Notes: generated from the sequence alone by a model not told the origin. A stretch of DNA of 64,000 nt from an uncultured Litoreibacter sp. (GCA_947493265.1 CANLQL010000001.1:558001-622000); one strand, 5' to 3'. Positions 8,171-17,965 are shown, counted from the stretch's first letter. Numbers and translations: made by a program.

Positions 8171-10049
8171 TTGCAGTCTCGGTCTCTGATGGGGTTTCGG
8201 TTGTGTCACCAGCGGATGCATCGTCAGTGGCGGGGAGCGGCTCATCTGTCAACAGTTTGAACTCAATCCGGCGGTTGATCTCCCGACCTGCTTCGGTGTC
8301 GTTATCCGCGATTGGCAGTGACTCCCCGTAACCTTTGGCGGTAATGTTGCGGGTCAGAATACGGCGTTCCATCAGTGCGGCCAAAATGGCATCAGCGCGC
8401 GCTTGGCTCAGGCTCAGGTTCATAACCTCGCGACCCTGGCTGTCGGTATGGCCGCCAATTTCTATGCTCGTGCGGCGGCAATTGAGAAGCTCGGCTGCGA
8501 TCAGATCCATGGTTTGGTTTGCAGCGTCGGTAAGATCACTTGAGGATGGCTCAAATTCGATCTTGTTCTCTGTAAGAATGGCGTTCACCCGGGCTACGCA
8601 TTCCTCCGGGGTTGGAATGTTGAGAACCGGGTCAAGCAGTTCGTCATAGCGGATCGATAGATCAAAATTTGCGGCATCACCCAGCTTGTCACCCAAAATC
8701 CGTGAAATCACAGACGGCGTATCTTTGGAGCCGGACACGCCGCGGACCTCAACATAGTCATCTTGCACTACGACGCTGCCGCTTTGCAGCTTATCGAGGG
8801 CCTCAAGCGCAGCGAGGACGCGGACAGACCAGTCAGCAGGCAAGTTTTCGTCATCCCGCGTCGCCACGTAAACGGCGTTTGATCCAAAGGCCGCGCGGGC
8901 ATAGCTGGCCACGATTTCCTTGATCTGTTCGTCTGGTAGGCGGCCACGCAATTGCACTTGGCCTTCAGGGCTGCGGGTGGCGACAAATTCAACGATTTCT
9001 TCGTTGTCTCCTGTCCCGTCGACGACGATTTTTTCCGGCCGTACGGCATGAAGGGAAAAGACCTCAGGCAGGTTTGCGTCCAATTCGCCGACCACGCGAT
9101 CAAACGTGGCCTGTGGGACGGTATCCAGCGCAACCAAGGTGACGTCTGCGTCCGAGATTGTCAGCGCACCGCCGCCAAGTTCGTGCAGGCCGGTCAATGC
9201 GGTGGCGACCGCGTCGCCCCAGAAAGGTGAAGGCATGCCAAGGCCAATTGCACAGGTGCTTGCACCGTCATAACCAATGTCTTTTGCGGCGTTGATGATC
9301 CGGCGGGCCGTTTGCTGTGTGTCCGCGGAACAGGCGTCGAAACTGGCTGCGCCATCTTCCAATGTGTAGCGCAACGTGAACGGCGTGATCACCTGACGCG
9401 GGGCCGAGATATCCATCGTCAGTTTGATCCCGGATGGCGTAAGGCGTTTCAATCGGGCTTCAATACGGGTCTTGTCTTCCAGGCTTTCGCTGATCGCAGT
9501 GACAGAAACCGCGCCCGGTGTCGCAGAGACTTTTGATTTGGGCAGCTCGCGCAGCGCGTCAGTTGCGAAATTCAACGCAGATTGCCAGGCCGGAGGGGCG
9601 TCGTAGTCGACGGTTTCCAAAAGGTCTGTGACCTCGCCCATTCCTTCAAGCGCTTGCAGGCTGGAGATGATCTTCGCCCGGTCAGAGCTGGCAGGCATCA
9701 GACCAATCAGCGAAATGCCGTCATCATTGCGCAGCATCTCGATAGAGAAATCCGGGGCCTTGAATTCGGCTGTCGGGCGGACGTCCATTTGATCGACGAT
9801 ACGGTCAGGATCGACCGATTGACCAACAAGGGACAGCACTTTGAAGCGCGACGCTTCATCGGGTGCGATGCCTGATAGCGATACTTGCAAGCCGTTTGCG
9901 GTGACTTCGGCCCAATCCTGGCCATCGTCAATCAGCGACGCTTCAACAACTTCCGCGGAGCGTTGTTCGATCCAGTCTGCACTGACATAGGCCCCACCGA
10001 TTGACATGGGGACAGCTGCCAGAAATGCGAGGACGGATCGGAAACTCAT
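8163..10049 (-). CDS. OmpA-family envelope protein with BON-like repeats
   Basis: 628 residues. N-terminal hydrophobic segment (about 3-22) acts as signal or anchor; the middle carries repeated BON-like modules (segments with a GLMPAS or LRGRLPD core); the last 110 residues form an OmpA peptidoglycan-binding domain with GGHTDSQG, NLSLSQARA and the NRRIEF end. Tail is acidic and Thr/Ser-rich. Expected to sit in the periplasm bound to peptidoglycan. Followed on the same strand by the overlapping coiled-coil membrane protein. No beta-barrel domain is visible, so it is not classical OmpA. Confidence 0.85.
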   Translation of the reverse strand: MSFRSVLAFLAAVPMSIGGAYVSADWIEQRSAEVVEASLIDDGQDWAEVTANGLQVSLSGIAPDEASRFKVLSLVGQSVDPDRIVDQMDVRPTAEFKAPDFSIEMLRNDDGISLIGLMPASSDRAKIISSLQALEGMGEVTDLLETVDYDAPPAWQSALNFATDALRELPKSKVSATPGAVSVTAISESLEDKTRIEARLKRLTPSGIKLTMDISAPRQVITPFTLRYTLEDGAASFDACSADTQQTARRIINAAKDIGYDGASTCAIGLGMPSPFWGDAVATALTGLHELGGGALTISDADVTLVALDTVPQATFDRVVGELDANLPEVFSLHAVRPEKIVVDGTGDNEEIVEFVATRSPEGQVQLRGRLPDEQIKEIVASYARAAFGSNAVYVATRDDENLPADWSVRVLAALEALDKLQSGSVVVQDDYVEVRGVSGSKDTPSVISRILGDKLGDAANFDLSIRYDELLDPVLNIPTPEECVARVNAILTENKIEFEPSSSDLTDAANQTMDLIAAELLNCRRTSIEIGGHTDSQGREVMNLSLSQARADAILAALMERRILTRNITAKGYGESLPIADNDTEAGREINRRIEFKLLTDEPLPATDDASAGDTTETPSETETASE

Positions 10050-10112
10050 AGCGCTCTCTGGGTTAAGTTACAGCAACGTATGCGTTTTAGGCGCATGGCT
10101 TCAGGTTTTCAA

Positions 10113-11081
10113 TCATACGAATGCAGCAATGGCGAGAAACAGCGCAGGGATCAGCCCAGCATCGCGGTTTGATCGAAACAAGCGCAGGCATATTTGATCG
10201 TCCTCTGTGTCCAGCTTTCGCAATTGCCAAGCCAAATGCCACCCCATCGCCCAGACCCCTGCCAAAGCCAAAGTCAGTGACAAAACGTTCGCATCAGGCA
10301 CCAAGGCCAGAATGATGGCTGCAGCGAAGAGTACCAAGGTTATCACCAGAAACACCCGCAGCCAGGAGTGGGTATTTTGCCCGAATAAGCGCGCGGTGGA
10401 TTTGATACCGATCAAAGCGTCGTCTTCTTTGTCCTGGTGGGCGTAGATCGTGTCGTAAAACAGCGTCCAAGAAATACCCGCGAGGTAAATAAGGACCGCT
10501 GGCACCTGAACTGATCCAGTATGGGCCGTCCAAGCCAGAAGCGCGCCCCAGTTGAAGGCCAGCCCCAGGAAAACCTGTGGCCACCATGTGAACCGCTTTG
10601 CAAATGGGTAGATCGCGACAGGAACCAACGCGAGGACGCCCAAGCCAATTGTCGCAAGGTTGAAGGTCAGAAGGATACCGAAGGAAATCAGGCTTTGGAT
10701 CACCATCCAGATGATGGCCCCTTTCACAGAAACCTGGCCGGCTGGGATCGGGCGCGACTTGGTGCGGGCAACTTTCGCGTCAAACTCCCTGTCGGTGATG
10801 TCATTCCAAGTGCATCCGGCACCACGCATCAGAAAAGCGCCAATGGCGCAGCCGGCAATGATCCACAGATCAAAAAATTTGAAGCTGTCGGCGGCTGCAG
10901 CCAGCAAAACACCCCACCAGCAGGGCAGAAGCAGCAACCAGGTTCCAATGGGTCGGTCAGCCCGGCTTAGTCGTAGGAAAGGACGCGCACCTATCGGTGC
11001 CCAGCTGTCGACCCAATTCTGCGCGACCGCGTCAGCGACTTGGCCTTCAGGCGTGGCTTGTGGCTGTTGCGTGCCGGTCAT
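10113..11081 (-). CDS. ubiA: 4-hydroxybenzoate polyprenyltransferase
   Basis: 322-residue membrane prenyltransferase of ubiquinone synthesis, joining the polyprenyl chain to 4-hydroxybenzoate. The two Asp-rich motifs are present: NDITDREFD (first, binding Mg-diphosphate) and the second around YDTIYAHQDKEDD. About eight transmembrane helices. The frame reads far upstream through the opposite-strand rsmE, but ATG 11081 (MTGTQQPQ) is the correct start; it lies only 12 bases from the divergent rsmE start. Confidence 0.94.
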   Translation of the reverse strand: MTGTQQPQATPEGQVADAVAQNWVDSWAPIGARPFLRLSRADRPIGTWLLLLPCWWGVLLAAAADSFKFFDLWIIAGCAIGAFLMRGAGCTWNDITDREFDAKVARTKSRPIPAGQVSVKGAIIWMVIQSLISFGILLTFNLATIGLGVLALVPVAIYPFAKRFTWWPQVFLGLAFNWGALLAWTAHTGSVQVPAVLIYLAGISWTLFYDTIYAHQDKEDDALIGIKSTARLFGQNTHSWLRVFLVITLVLFAAAIILALVPDANVLSLTLALAGVWAMGWHLAWQLRKLDTEDDQICLRLFRSNRDAGLIPALFLAIAAFV

Positions 11082-11093
11082 ATGGTCAGCCTC

Positions 11094-11819
11094 ATGGCGA
11101 ATGCGAAAGTCAGGTTGTTTGTAGATCACCCGTTGGACACGGGCAAACCGGTTCCTTTGGACCGGGATCAGGCGAACTATCTGTTCAATGTCATGCGATT
11201 GCCGATTGGAGCCCAAGTTTTGCTGATAAACGGGCGGGATGGGGAGTGGCTGGCCGACGTTGCGGAGGCGACAAAAAGGCGCGGCGTTCTTGTTTGTCAG
11301 ATCCAGACGAAGCCCTTGCAGATGCCGCCCGATCTTTGGCTTCTCTTTGCACCGATCAAAAAAGCACGCACGGACTTTATCGTTGAAAAAGCGGCCGAGA
11401 TGGGGGCCGCGCGGATCATTCCTGTGCAAACTGAATACACCAATTCTGACAGGATACGGCAGGACCGCCTGCAAGCCCATGCCATCGAAGCGACGGAGCA
11501 ATGTGGTGGCACTTATGTGCCTGAGGTGTCGGGGCTGGAAAAGCTGGCTAGCCTTCTGGACGCTTGGCCTGAAGATCGACAGTTGTTATTTTGTGATGAG
11601 GGTCTGGCGGGTCAAACCAGCGATCTGCGTGAGTTAGACCCGGGAAAATGGGCGATCTTGATCGGTCCGGAGGGTGGTTTTTCGGACGCTGAACGGAAAA
11701 TACTGGCAGGACTGTCGCAAAGCACGAGTGTGAGCCTGGGCCCGCGTATCCTGCGCGCAGACACGGCTGCGGTGGCGGCTTTGGCATTGTGGCAATCTGA
11801 ATTGGGGGACTGGAGATGA
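11094..11819 (+). CDS. rsmE: 16S rRNA (uracil-1498 N3)-methyltransferase
   Basis: 241-residue SPOUT-class methyltransferase modifying m3U1498 of 16S rRNA. N-terminal PUA-like RNA-binding part (to about residue 70), then the knotted SAM-binding domain with the signatures IGPEGGFSDAE and SLGPRILRADTA. The frame extends to 11040, but ATG 11094 (MANAKVRLFV) fits the family. Diverges from ubiA; overlaps the next gene by ATGA. Confidence 0.94.
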   Translation: MANAKVRLFVDHPLDTGKPVPLDRDQANYLFNVMRLPIGAQVLLINGRDGEWLADVAEATKRRGVLVCQIQTKPLQMPPDLWLLFAPIKKARTDFIVEKAAEMGAARIIPVQTEYTNSDRIRQDRLQAHAIEATEQCGGTYVPEVSGLEKLASLLDAWPEDRQLLFCDEGLAGQTSDLRELDPGKWAILIGPEGGFSDAERKILAGLSQSTSVSLGPRILRADTAAVAALALWQSELGDWR

Positions 11820-12334
11820 GTTTCGTACGACCTGAAGCGGCCTCCGCCCTCGCGCGCTGGTCGGAAGTTCTGGCCAGCCTTCTGATTGTTGCGCTGGGTC
11901 TGTGGGCCGCAACCGGTGCGGGTTGGCTGCTGCAGTCATTGGGCGTGGGAATTCTTCTTATCGGCCTTGGTCTAGCCTTCACGGCCTTTCGCCGGATGCA
12001 ATTTGGCCAGTTTTCCGGCGGTGTCGGCGTCGTCGATCTGGATGAGCGTCAGCTGAGCTATTTCGCCGCGTTTGACGGCGGGGCCGTGTCTTTGGATATG
12101 CTCGCGCGGGTGACGATCATCAGCGGACCAAGGCAATCCGCGGCGCAATGGTTTTTTGAAGAAGATGGTGGTGCGCAATTGCTGATCCCTGCCAATGCGG
12201 CCGAGGCTGATCTTCTCTTTGATGCATTGGCCGCACTTCCCGGTGTTGACTACGATGCGGCCACAAAAGCGCTGTCGTCACGCGCCGATCAGCAACATGT
12301 GATCTGGAGCAAGGAACGTGCACAACTTCACTAG
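11816..12334 (+). CDS. Conserved two-helix membrane protein, function unknown
   Basis: 172 residues. Two adjacent transmembrane helices (about 18-35 and 38-58) are followed by a soluble PH-like or beta-rich domain of about 110 residues. I do not recognise a named family; similar genes sit after rsmE in other Rhodobacterales. Start overlaps the rsmE stop by four bases (ATGA), so it is translationally coupled. Confidence 0.75.
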   Translation: MSFVRPEAASALARWSEVLASLLIVALGLWAATGAGWLLQSLGVGILLIGLGLAFTAFRRMQFGQFSGGVGVVDLDERQLSYFAAFDGGAVSLDMLARVTIISGPRQSAAQWFFEEDGGAQLLIPANAAEADLLFDALAALPGVDYDAATKALSSRADQQHVIWSKERAQLH

Positions 12335-12413
12335 GGTCTGTGCATTGACTTCACCTGAAATACCCCGCACGCCTTGAGCCAGAAATTTACGCGACGCATT
12401 CTCGGAGACGCTC

Positions 12414-13784
12414 ATGTCCATTCCACAGTCCGGCGGCGGGCCAATCACCCATCACGCGCAACTCGCCGAATATATGGCTGAGGGGTGCAAACCGCGTGAC
12501 GATTGGCGCATCGGCACCGAGCATGAGAAATTCGGGTATTGCAAAGACAGCCTGTTGCCGCTGCCTTACGACGGTGAGCGGTCGATCCATGCCATTCTCG
12601 CTGGCTTGCGGGATCGGTTCGGTTGGTCACCCGTTGAAGAAGGCGGGCACCTGATTGGGTTGGAGAAGGGCGGGGCCAATGTGTCGTTGGAACCCGGCGG
12701 ACAGTTGGAATTGTCCGGCGCACCCTTGGAGACGATCCATGAAACCTGCGACGAGGTGAACCAGCACCTCAAGGAAGTACAAGGCGTGGCTGATGATATT
12801 GGCGCACGCTTTATTGGCCTTGGGGCGGCACCCGAATGGACGCATGAGCAGATGCCGCTGATGCCCAAGGGCCGCTACAAGCTGATGAACGATTACATGG
12901 ACAAGGTTGGCACTCACGGCACCCAGATGATGCGCCGTACCTGCACGGTTCAGGTCAATCTGGATTTCTCCTCCGAGGCTGACATGGTCCAGAAAATGCG
13001 CGTGGCTATTGCGTTGCAGCCTGTCGCGACAGCACTTTTTGCCAATTCGCCGTTCTTTGAGGGCAAAGTGAATGGCCATAAATCTTGGCGCAGCCGTGTG
13101 TGGCGTGGCCTCGACAACGCGCGCACGGGCATGCTGCCCTTTGTGTTCGAAGATGGCTTCGGGTTTGAGCGTTGGGCGGAATATGTGCTCGATGTGCCGA
13201 TGTATTTTGTCTACCGGGACGGCAAATATGTCGATGCTTTGGGGCAGTCCTTCCGTGATTTCCTGAAGGGAGAGCTTCCTGCTTTGCCGGGAGAAACCCC
13301 AACGCTCAGCGATTGGGCGGATCACATGACCACAGTGTTCCCAGAAGCCCGCGTGAAAAAGTTCATTGAAATGCGCGGGGCAGATGGTGGCCCATGGCGG
13401 CGTCTATGTGCGCTGCCTGCGTTCTGGGTAGGTTTAACCTATGATCAAACCGCACTGGATGCCGCGTGGGATCTGGTCAAAGGCTGGGACGCAGAAATCC
13501 GCGAAGCCTTGCGGGTTGCGGCGTCTGTCGACGGATTGCAGGCGAAAGCCGTCGGCATTGATATGCATGAATTGGCGCGCGAAACCGTTGCCATTGCGGA
13601 AGCTGGACTGAAAGCTCGCGCGCGTCCCGGCGCCGGCGGTCTGGTGCCCGATGAAACTCATTTCCTCAACGCACTGAAGGAAAGTATCGAAACCGGGAAG
13701 ACACCAGCCGATGAGCTTTTGGAAAAGTATCACGGCGATTGGGACGGTGATCTCAGCCGAATCTACGAAGAGTTCAGCTACTAG
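12414..13784 (+). CDS. gshA: Glutamate--cysteine ligase (plant/alphaproteobacterial type)
   Basis: 456-residue ATP-dependent ligase making gamma-glutamylcysteine, the first step of glutathione synthesis. The class is the one shared by plants and alphaproteobacteria: IGTEHEKFG near residue 25, LEPGGQLELSGAP (about 95), MPKGRYKLM, the RTCTVQVNLDF segment (about 175-185) and FANSPFFEGK. Length matches the family. Transcribed alone, convergent with the DUF805 gene; its stop is 14 bases from the other. Confidence 0.95.
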   Translation: MSIPQSGGGPITHHAQLAEYMAEGCKPRDDWRIGTEHEKFGYCKDSLLPLPYDGERSIHAILAGLRDRFGWSPVEEGGHLIGLEKGGANVSLEPGGQLELSGAPLETIHETCDEVNQHLKEVQGVADDIGARFIGLGAAPEWTHEQMPLMPKGRYKLMNDYMDKVGTHGTQMMRRTCTVQVNLDFSSEADMVQKMRVAIALQPVATALFANSPFFEGKVNGHKSWRSRVWRGLDNARTGMLPFVFEDGFGFERWAEYVLDVPMYFVYRDGKYVDALGQSFRDFLKGELPALPGETPTLSDWADHMTTVFPEARVKKFIEMRGADGGPWRRLCALPAFWVGLTYDQTALDAAWDLVKGWDAEIREALRVAASVDGLQAKAVGIDMHELARETVAIAEAGLKARARPGAGGLVPDETHFLNALKESIETGKTPADELLEKYHGDWDGDLSRIYEEFSY

Positions 13785-13798
13785 TCAGTGACACCAAG

Positions 13799-14227
13799 TC
13801 AGTCATTGTCTTTCACGTTTGGAATGTTTGACGCGGAATAGGAAACATCGTCCAGTTCCGCTGCCGCATGTGCCCCCAATGGATCCTGCCCAAACCGGTT
13901 CGGGCCTTCTGTGCCTTTGAAGATCAGCATGATCAGAAGAACGAGCGAGCCGATAAACGGAATGAGGATCAGAAGCACCCACCAGCCGGACCGGTCTTGG
14001 TCGTGCAGCCTGCGGATCGTGACGGCCAGGGACGGAAGAAATAAAGCCAGCATTGCCAACAGAGCGACGATCCCGATCTCGGAACCCAAGACAGAATCAA
14101 CGATGGTACACGCCAGTTGAACCAGCAAGGAAAACAGAGCGAACCACCAATATTCGGAACGTTGCGCGCGCCCCTGAAAATCGGTGTATTTGTTCAGACA
14201 GGTTCGAACAGCGGTTTGAAAATCCAT
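13799..14227 (-). CDS. DUF805 family membrane protein
   Basis: 142 residues with the DUF805 N-terminal signature (KYTDFQGRAQRSEYWWFALF) and about four hydrophobic helices, then a hydrophilic tail. Family function unknown. It is the last gene of the pyrB-pyrC'-plsY minus-strand run, starting one base after plsY ends, so it is probably co-transcribed. Confidence 0.88.
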   Translation of the reverse strand: MDFQTAVRTCLNKYTDFQGRAQRSEYWWFALFSLLVQLACTIVDSVLGSEIGIVALLAMLALFLPSLAVTIRRLHDQDRSGWWVLLILIPFIGSLVLLIMLIFKGTEGPNRFGQDPLGAHAAAELDDVSYSASNIPNVKDND

Positions 14228-14228
14228 T

Positions 14229-14846
14229 CTATTGCTCCTTCTTCAATTTTATCTTTGTCTCGCTTCCGTCCAGCAGACGGCGAATATTTTCGCCATGCCT
14301 GATCCATACAAGCGCGCCGAGAATAACGGCGAGTGCAATCATTTCAGGGCTTCGCAACGTCCAGAGCCAAGCAGGCACCATCACAGCCGTAAAGAGGGCC
14401 GCAAGGGAGGAAAACCGGAAAAGAACTGCGATAGCCAGCCATGTAAGGCACGCGGCCAAGCCTGCTGGAAAAGATAGGGCAAGAAGGGTGCCAAGATAAG
14501 TGGCGACACCTTTACCGCCTTTAAATTTTAGCCAGATCGGGAAAAGATGCCCCAAAAATGCGGTCAGCCCGGCAAGTTGCGCCGCATCCTCACCCACGAG
14601 CAAACGGGCGGTGATCACGGCAATCGCCCCTTTGCCGGAATCCAGCAAAAGCGTTGCAAGTGCCGCGGGTTTTGAGCCTGTGCGCAACACATTCGTGGCC
14701 CCAATATTGCCGGAGCCGATTTCGCGCAGGTTCCCGAGCCCGAAGACCCGTGCGATGACGATGCCGAAGGGAACCGAGCCCAGCAAATAGGCCAGGATCG
14801 CCGTCACAGCGAGCAGCAGGGGCGCGGATGTAACCTCTGGCATCAT
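14229..14846 (-). CDS. plsY: Glycerol-3-phosphate acyltransferase (acylphosphate-dependent)
   Basis: 205-residue inner-membrane acyltransferase using acyl-phosphate made by PlsX to acylate glycerol 3-phosphate. Motifs: GSVPFGIVIAR (motif 1), EIGSGNIGATNVLR, LDSGKG and FKGGKGVAT (motif 2), all in the expected order across about five helices. Start overlaps the end of the dihydroorotase-like gene (ATGATGA), coupling lipid and pyrimidine genes on one transcript. Confidence 0.95.
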   Translation of the reverse strand: MMPEVTSAPLLLAVTAILAYLLGSVPFGIVIARVFGLGNLREIGSGNIGATNVLRTGSKPAALATLLLDSGKGAIAVITARLLVGEDAAQLAGLTAFLGHLFPIWLKFKGGKGVATYLGTLLALSFPAGLAACLTWLAIAVLFRFSSLAALFTAVMVPAWLWTLRSPEMIALAVILGALVWIRHGENIRRLLDGSETKIKLKKEQ

Positions 14847-16147
14847 TTTGAGAAAACCTCGACACCCGCAACAAAGGTTTTGAGAACCCGGCCTTGCAGC
14901 CGCTGCCCATCGAAGGGTGTATTCTTGGATTTCGAATGCAGTGCGAAACGATCCAGAACAAATGGTGCGTTCGGGTCAAATAGTACCAGATCGGCCGGAG
15001 CGGATTTCTCAAGCCGACCGCTTGGAAGTCGCAGGCGCTGGGCCGGGTTATAGGACATTGCCCGGAAGAGCGCTGGCAATGACAAATGCCCGGAATGAAA
15101 GAGCCGCAAGGCTGCGGGTAACAACGTTTCCAAACCAACCGCGCCAGATGCCGCTTCCTCAAAGGGGAGGCGCTTGCTTTCTTCATCCTGGGGGGTGTGC
15201 ATGGAACAAATCACATCGATCAACCCTGTGGCCACGGCCTCAACCATCGCCAAACGGTCATCTTCACTGCGCAGGGGTGGTTTCACTTTGAAGAAGGTGC
15301 GGTAGTCGCCGACATCCAGCTCGTTCAGCGTCAAATGGTGGATCGACACGCCTGCCGTAACATCCAGCCCGTTGGCTTTTGCCTTTTCCAGCGCAGGTAG
15401 GCTTAGTGATGTTGACAATTGATCGGCGTGGTAGCGCACACCGGTCATTTCAACCAGCGTCAGATCCCGTTCCAACCCCAGACGTTCTGCCATCGGTGAG
15501 ACAGCGGGAAGACCACGCAGCGACGCAAATTTGCCAGAGGTCACGGCAGCACCCTGCGACAAAACCGGTTCTTGCGGGTGCCCCATGACCAGCGCGTCCA
15601 AGGACTTGGCGTAGGTCATGGCGCGGATCAGCACCTTCGTGTTGGCGACGACATTGTCGCCATCCGTGAACGCAACAGCGCCTGCATCTCGCAGAAAGCC
15701 CATTTCAACCATCTCGCGCCCGGCGCGTTCTTTGGTCAGGGCCGCCATCGGGGCAATATTCAGAGGGGCGATATCCATACCCCGTTGCTTGGCAAATTCC
15801 AGCGTTTCCGGCGTGTCGATACTGGGGATTGTGTCAGGACGCGTCACGATTGTTGTGACACCGCCAGCAGCCGCTGCACGACCTGCTGTGCGGAAACTTT
15901 CCTTGTGCCTCTCACCGGGTTCGCAGACTTTGACACCGATATCGACAATGCCGGGGGCCAGATAGTTACCGCCGCAATCGACATGGGTCGCGGCCGGGTT
16001 GCGCATGCGAAAGGCGTCGTCGGATTCTTTGCCACCCGAGGTGAAAACCTCTTTGATCTTGCCGTTGCTCGTGACCAGACCGCCTTCGAATTCAGTGCCA
16101 GCTTGTGGGTCAATCAGGCGCGCATTGGTCAGAAGAATATCCGTCAT
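14843..16147 (-). CDS. Dihydroorotase-like protein lacking metal ligands (PyrC' type)
   Basis: 434 residues with overall dihydroorotase (amidohydrolase) fold and length. The key H-x-H of the DxHxHxREPG motif is G71 and K73 here ([10 protein letters not shown]), the RxREPG arginine is C75, MPNT reads RPDT, and the catalytic Asp of the DHAPH region is S315 (CSMHTPQ); H190 and HH270-271 remain. It should therefore be inactive as a dihydroorotase. Known precedent: pseudo-dihydroorotases encoded next to pyrB that serve as structural partners of aspartate transcarbamoylase, for example in Pseudomonas. It starts four bases inside pyrB's end, supporting that role. An active pyrC must lie elsewhere. 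Confidence 0.88.
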   Translation of the reverse strand: MTDILLTNARLIDPQAGTEFEGGLVTSNGKIKEVFTSGGKESDDAFRMRNPAATHVDCGGNYLAPGIVDIGVKVCEPGERHKESFRTAGRAAAAGGVTTIVTRPDTIPSIDTPETLEFAKQRGMDIAPLNIAPMAALTKERAGREMVEMGFLRDAGAVAFTDGDNVVANTKVLIRAMTYAKSLDALVMGHPQEPVLSQGAAVTSGKFASLRGLPAVSPMAERLGLERDLTLVEMTGVRYHADQLSTSLSLPALEKAKANGLDVTAGVSIHHLTLNELDVGDYRTFFKVKPPLRSEDDRLAMVEAVATGLIDVICSMHTPQDEESKRLPFEEAASGAVGLETLLPAALRLFHSGHLSLPALFRAMSYNPAQRLRLPSGRLEKSAPADLVLFDPNAPFVLDRFALHSKSKNTPFDGQRLQGRVLKTFVAGVEVFSK

Positions 16148-17094
16148 ACCATGACCCCTTCTGGCTGGGTGCGCCTGGCAGAGACCAGCAATTCCATGGC
16201 AGCCATGCGAACGGCGACGCCCATCTCCACCTGTTCTTGAATGACGCTGCGGTTGATATCATCAGCGAGCGTTCCATCGATTTCGACACCGCGGTTCATT
16301 GGACCGGGATGCATGACAATCGCATCTGGTTTTGCATGGCTGAGCTTTTCCGGATCAAGCCCGTAGCGGTGGTAATATTCCCGCTCAGACGGGATAAAGC
16401 CGCCATCCATGCGTTCTCTTTGAAGGCGCAGCATCATCACCACATCAACGTCCTTGAGACCTTCGCGCATGTCGTCAAAAACCTCGACGCCAAATTCGCC
16501 GATCTGGCTGGGCATCAACGTTGTCGGGCCGATCAGGCGAATGCGGTTTTCCATTTTGCCCAGCAACAAAATGTTCGACCGGGCGACACGAGAATGCGCG
16601 ATATCGCCACAAATTGCGACGTTTAGCCGGTGCAACCGGCCCTTGGCGCGGCGAATGGTCAGCGCATCTAGTAGGGCCTGCGTTGGATGTTCATGACGTC
16701 CGTCGCCTGCGTTCAGAACGGCGCAGTTGACCTTTTCGGCCAACAGGTTCACAGCGCCAGAATGGGGGTGGCGCACGACCAAAAGGTCAGGGTGCATCGC
16801 ATTCAGCGTCAGCGCCGTGTCGATCAGCGTTTCACCTTTCTTCACCGAACTGGCCTGCATCGCCATATTCATCACGTCGGCCCCAAGGCGTTTGCCTGCC
16901 AATTCGAAAGAGGCCTGCGTGCGGGTCGAGTTTTCAAAGAACATGTTGATCTGGGTAAGCCCGGCAAGAACCTCGGAGTGTTTTACATCGCGGCGGTTCA
17001 AATCGACATATTGGTCGGCCAAATCAAGCAGCGTGACAATTTCATCGGGGCCAAGATGCTCGATCCCAAGCAGGTGTTTGGCGCGGAATGTCAT
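16144..17094 (-). CDS. pyrB: Aspartate carbamoyltransferase catalytic subunit
   Basis: 316 residues; condenses carbamoyl phosphate and aspartate in pyrimidine synthesis. Carbamoyl-phosphate signature [13 protein letters not shown] (about 52-64), HPTQALLD (about 137-144), [11 protein letters not shown] near the C-terminus. No pyrI follows; instead the dihydroorotase-like gene overlaps its stop (ATGA), as expected for class A-type enzymes. Predicted promoter at 17124-17152. Confidence 0.96.
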   Translation of the reverse strand: MTFRAKHLLGIEHLGPDEIVTLLDLADQYVDLNRRDVKHSEVLAGLTQINMFFENSTRTQASFELAGKRLGADVMNMAMQASSVKKGETLIDTALTLNAMHPDLLVVRHPHSGAVNLLAEKVNCAVLNAGDGRHEHPTQALLDALTIRRAKGRLHRLNVAICGDIAHSRVARSNILLLGKMENRIRLIGPTTLMPSQIGEFGVEVFDDMREGLKDVDVVMMLRLQRERMDGGFIPSEREYYHRYGLDPEKLSHAKPDAIVMHPGPMNRGVEIDGTLADDINRSVIQEQVEMGVAVRMAAMELLVSARRTQPEGVMV

Positions 17095-17123
17095 GTGGCC
17101 CTCATTTGGTCGGGATTTTGCCG

Positions 17124-17152
17124 CTTATAGAAAGAGGTTTGCGTTGTCACAA
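17124..17152 (-). promoter_or_regulatory. Predicted sigma-70 promoter of pyrB operon
   Basis: On the minus strand: -35 TTGTGA (17152-17147), 17-base spacer, -10 TATAAG (17129-17124), about 30 bases before the pyrB ATG. Spacing and both hexamers fit the housekeeping consensus. Confidence 0.55.
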
Positions 17153-17194
17153 GCGGTGATTGCACGCACCCGTACCGGGCCCTAGGTTGAGCAC

Positions 17195-17965
17195 ATGGAA
17201 TCGGAGCTGGATTTTCACACCGCAAAGGTGCTTTTAGAATGGCAGATCGACCTTGGTGCGACCGAGGCGATTGGCGAAACGCCGGTCAATCGATACGAAA
17301 TTCCAACCGCTGCCCCGAAAGTAGTCAAAAAGCCCGACGAACCTGCCCCCACAAAAGTGGAGGCCGTGGACCCGGTCGCAATCGCGCGGCGTATGGCAGC
17401 AGACGCAGATAGCCTTGATGCGTTGAAAGCTGGGCTTCAGGGATTTGATCATTGCGAAATCAAGAAAGGCGCGCGCAATCTGGTCTTTGCTGATGGCAAT
17501 CCTGAGGCGCGGGTTATGGTGATTGGCGAAGCGCCGGGCCGGGATGAGGATCAGCAGGGCAAGCCATTTGTCGGGCGCGCAGGCCAGCTTCTGGATGCCA
17601 TGTTTGACGCCATCGATCACGGGCGAAGTCATGCGCAGAACCCGATTTACATCACAAATATTCTACCGTGGCGGCCGCCGCAAAACCGGGATCCGAAACC
17701 CGATGAGGTCGACATGCTCCTGCCGTTTGTGGAAAAGCATGTCTCGCTGGTTAATCCCGATATCCTTGTTTTGATGGGGAATATTTCTTGTTCAGCGCTT
17801 CTGGGGGAACGCGGCATCACCAAGCTGCGGGGCCATTGGCGCGACGTTTTGGGTCGTCCAGCCTTGCCGATGTTTCATCCCGCATATCTTTTGCGCACAC
17901 CCGAGGCAAAGCGCGATGCATGGCATGACCTGCTGATGTTGCAAGCCAAATTGAGAGAACTTTGA
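17195..17965 (+). CDS. Uracil-DNA glycosylase, family-4-like, without Fe-S ligands
   Basis: 256 residues. The first 75 residues are a low-complexity Pro/Lys/Ala-rich extension; the UDG domain follows with motif A GEAPGRDEDQ (111-120), PFVGRAGQLLD (124-134) and motif B FHPAYLLR. Family 4 enzymes carry four [4Fe-4S] cysteines, but this protein has only C87 and C199; the usual RPPGN-preceding cysteine is W159 (PWRPPQNR). It belongs with the alphaproteobacterial branch often labelled 'phage-type DNA polymerase-related'. Activity on uracil in DNA is inferred. Stop overlaps the moaB start (TGATG). Confidence 0.85.
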   Translation: MESELDFHTAKVLLEWQIDLGATEAIGETPVNRYEIPTAAPKVVKKPDEPAPTKVEAVDPVAIARRMAADADSLDALKAGLQGFDHCEIKKGARNLVFADGNPEARVMVIGEAPGRDEDQQGKPFVGRAGQLLDAMFDAIDHGRSHAQNPIYITNILPWRPPQNRDPKPDEVDMLLPFVEKHVSLVNPDILVLMGNISCSALLGERGITKLRGHWRDVLGRPALPMFHPAYLLRTPEAKRDAWHDLLMLQAKLREL

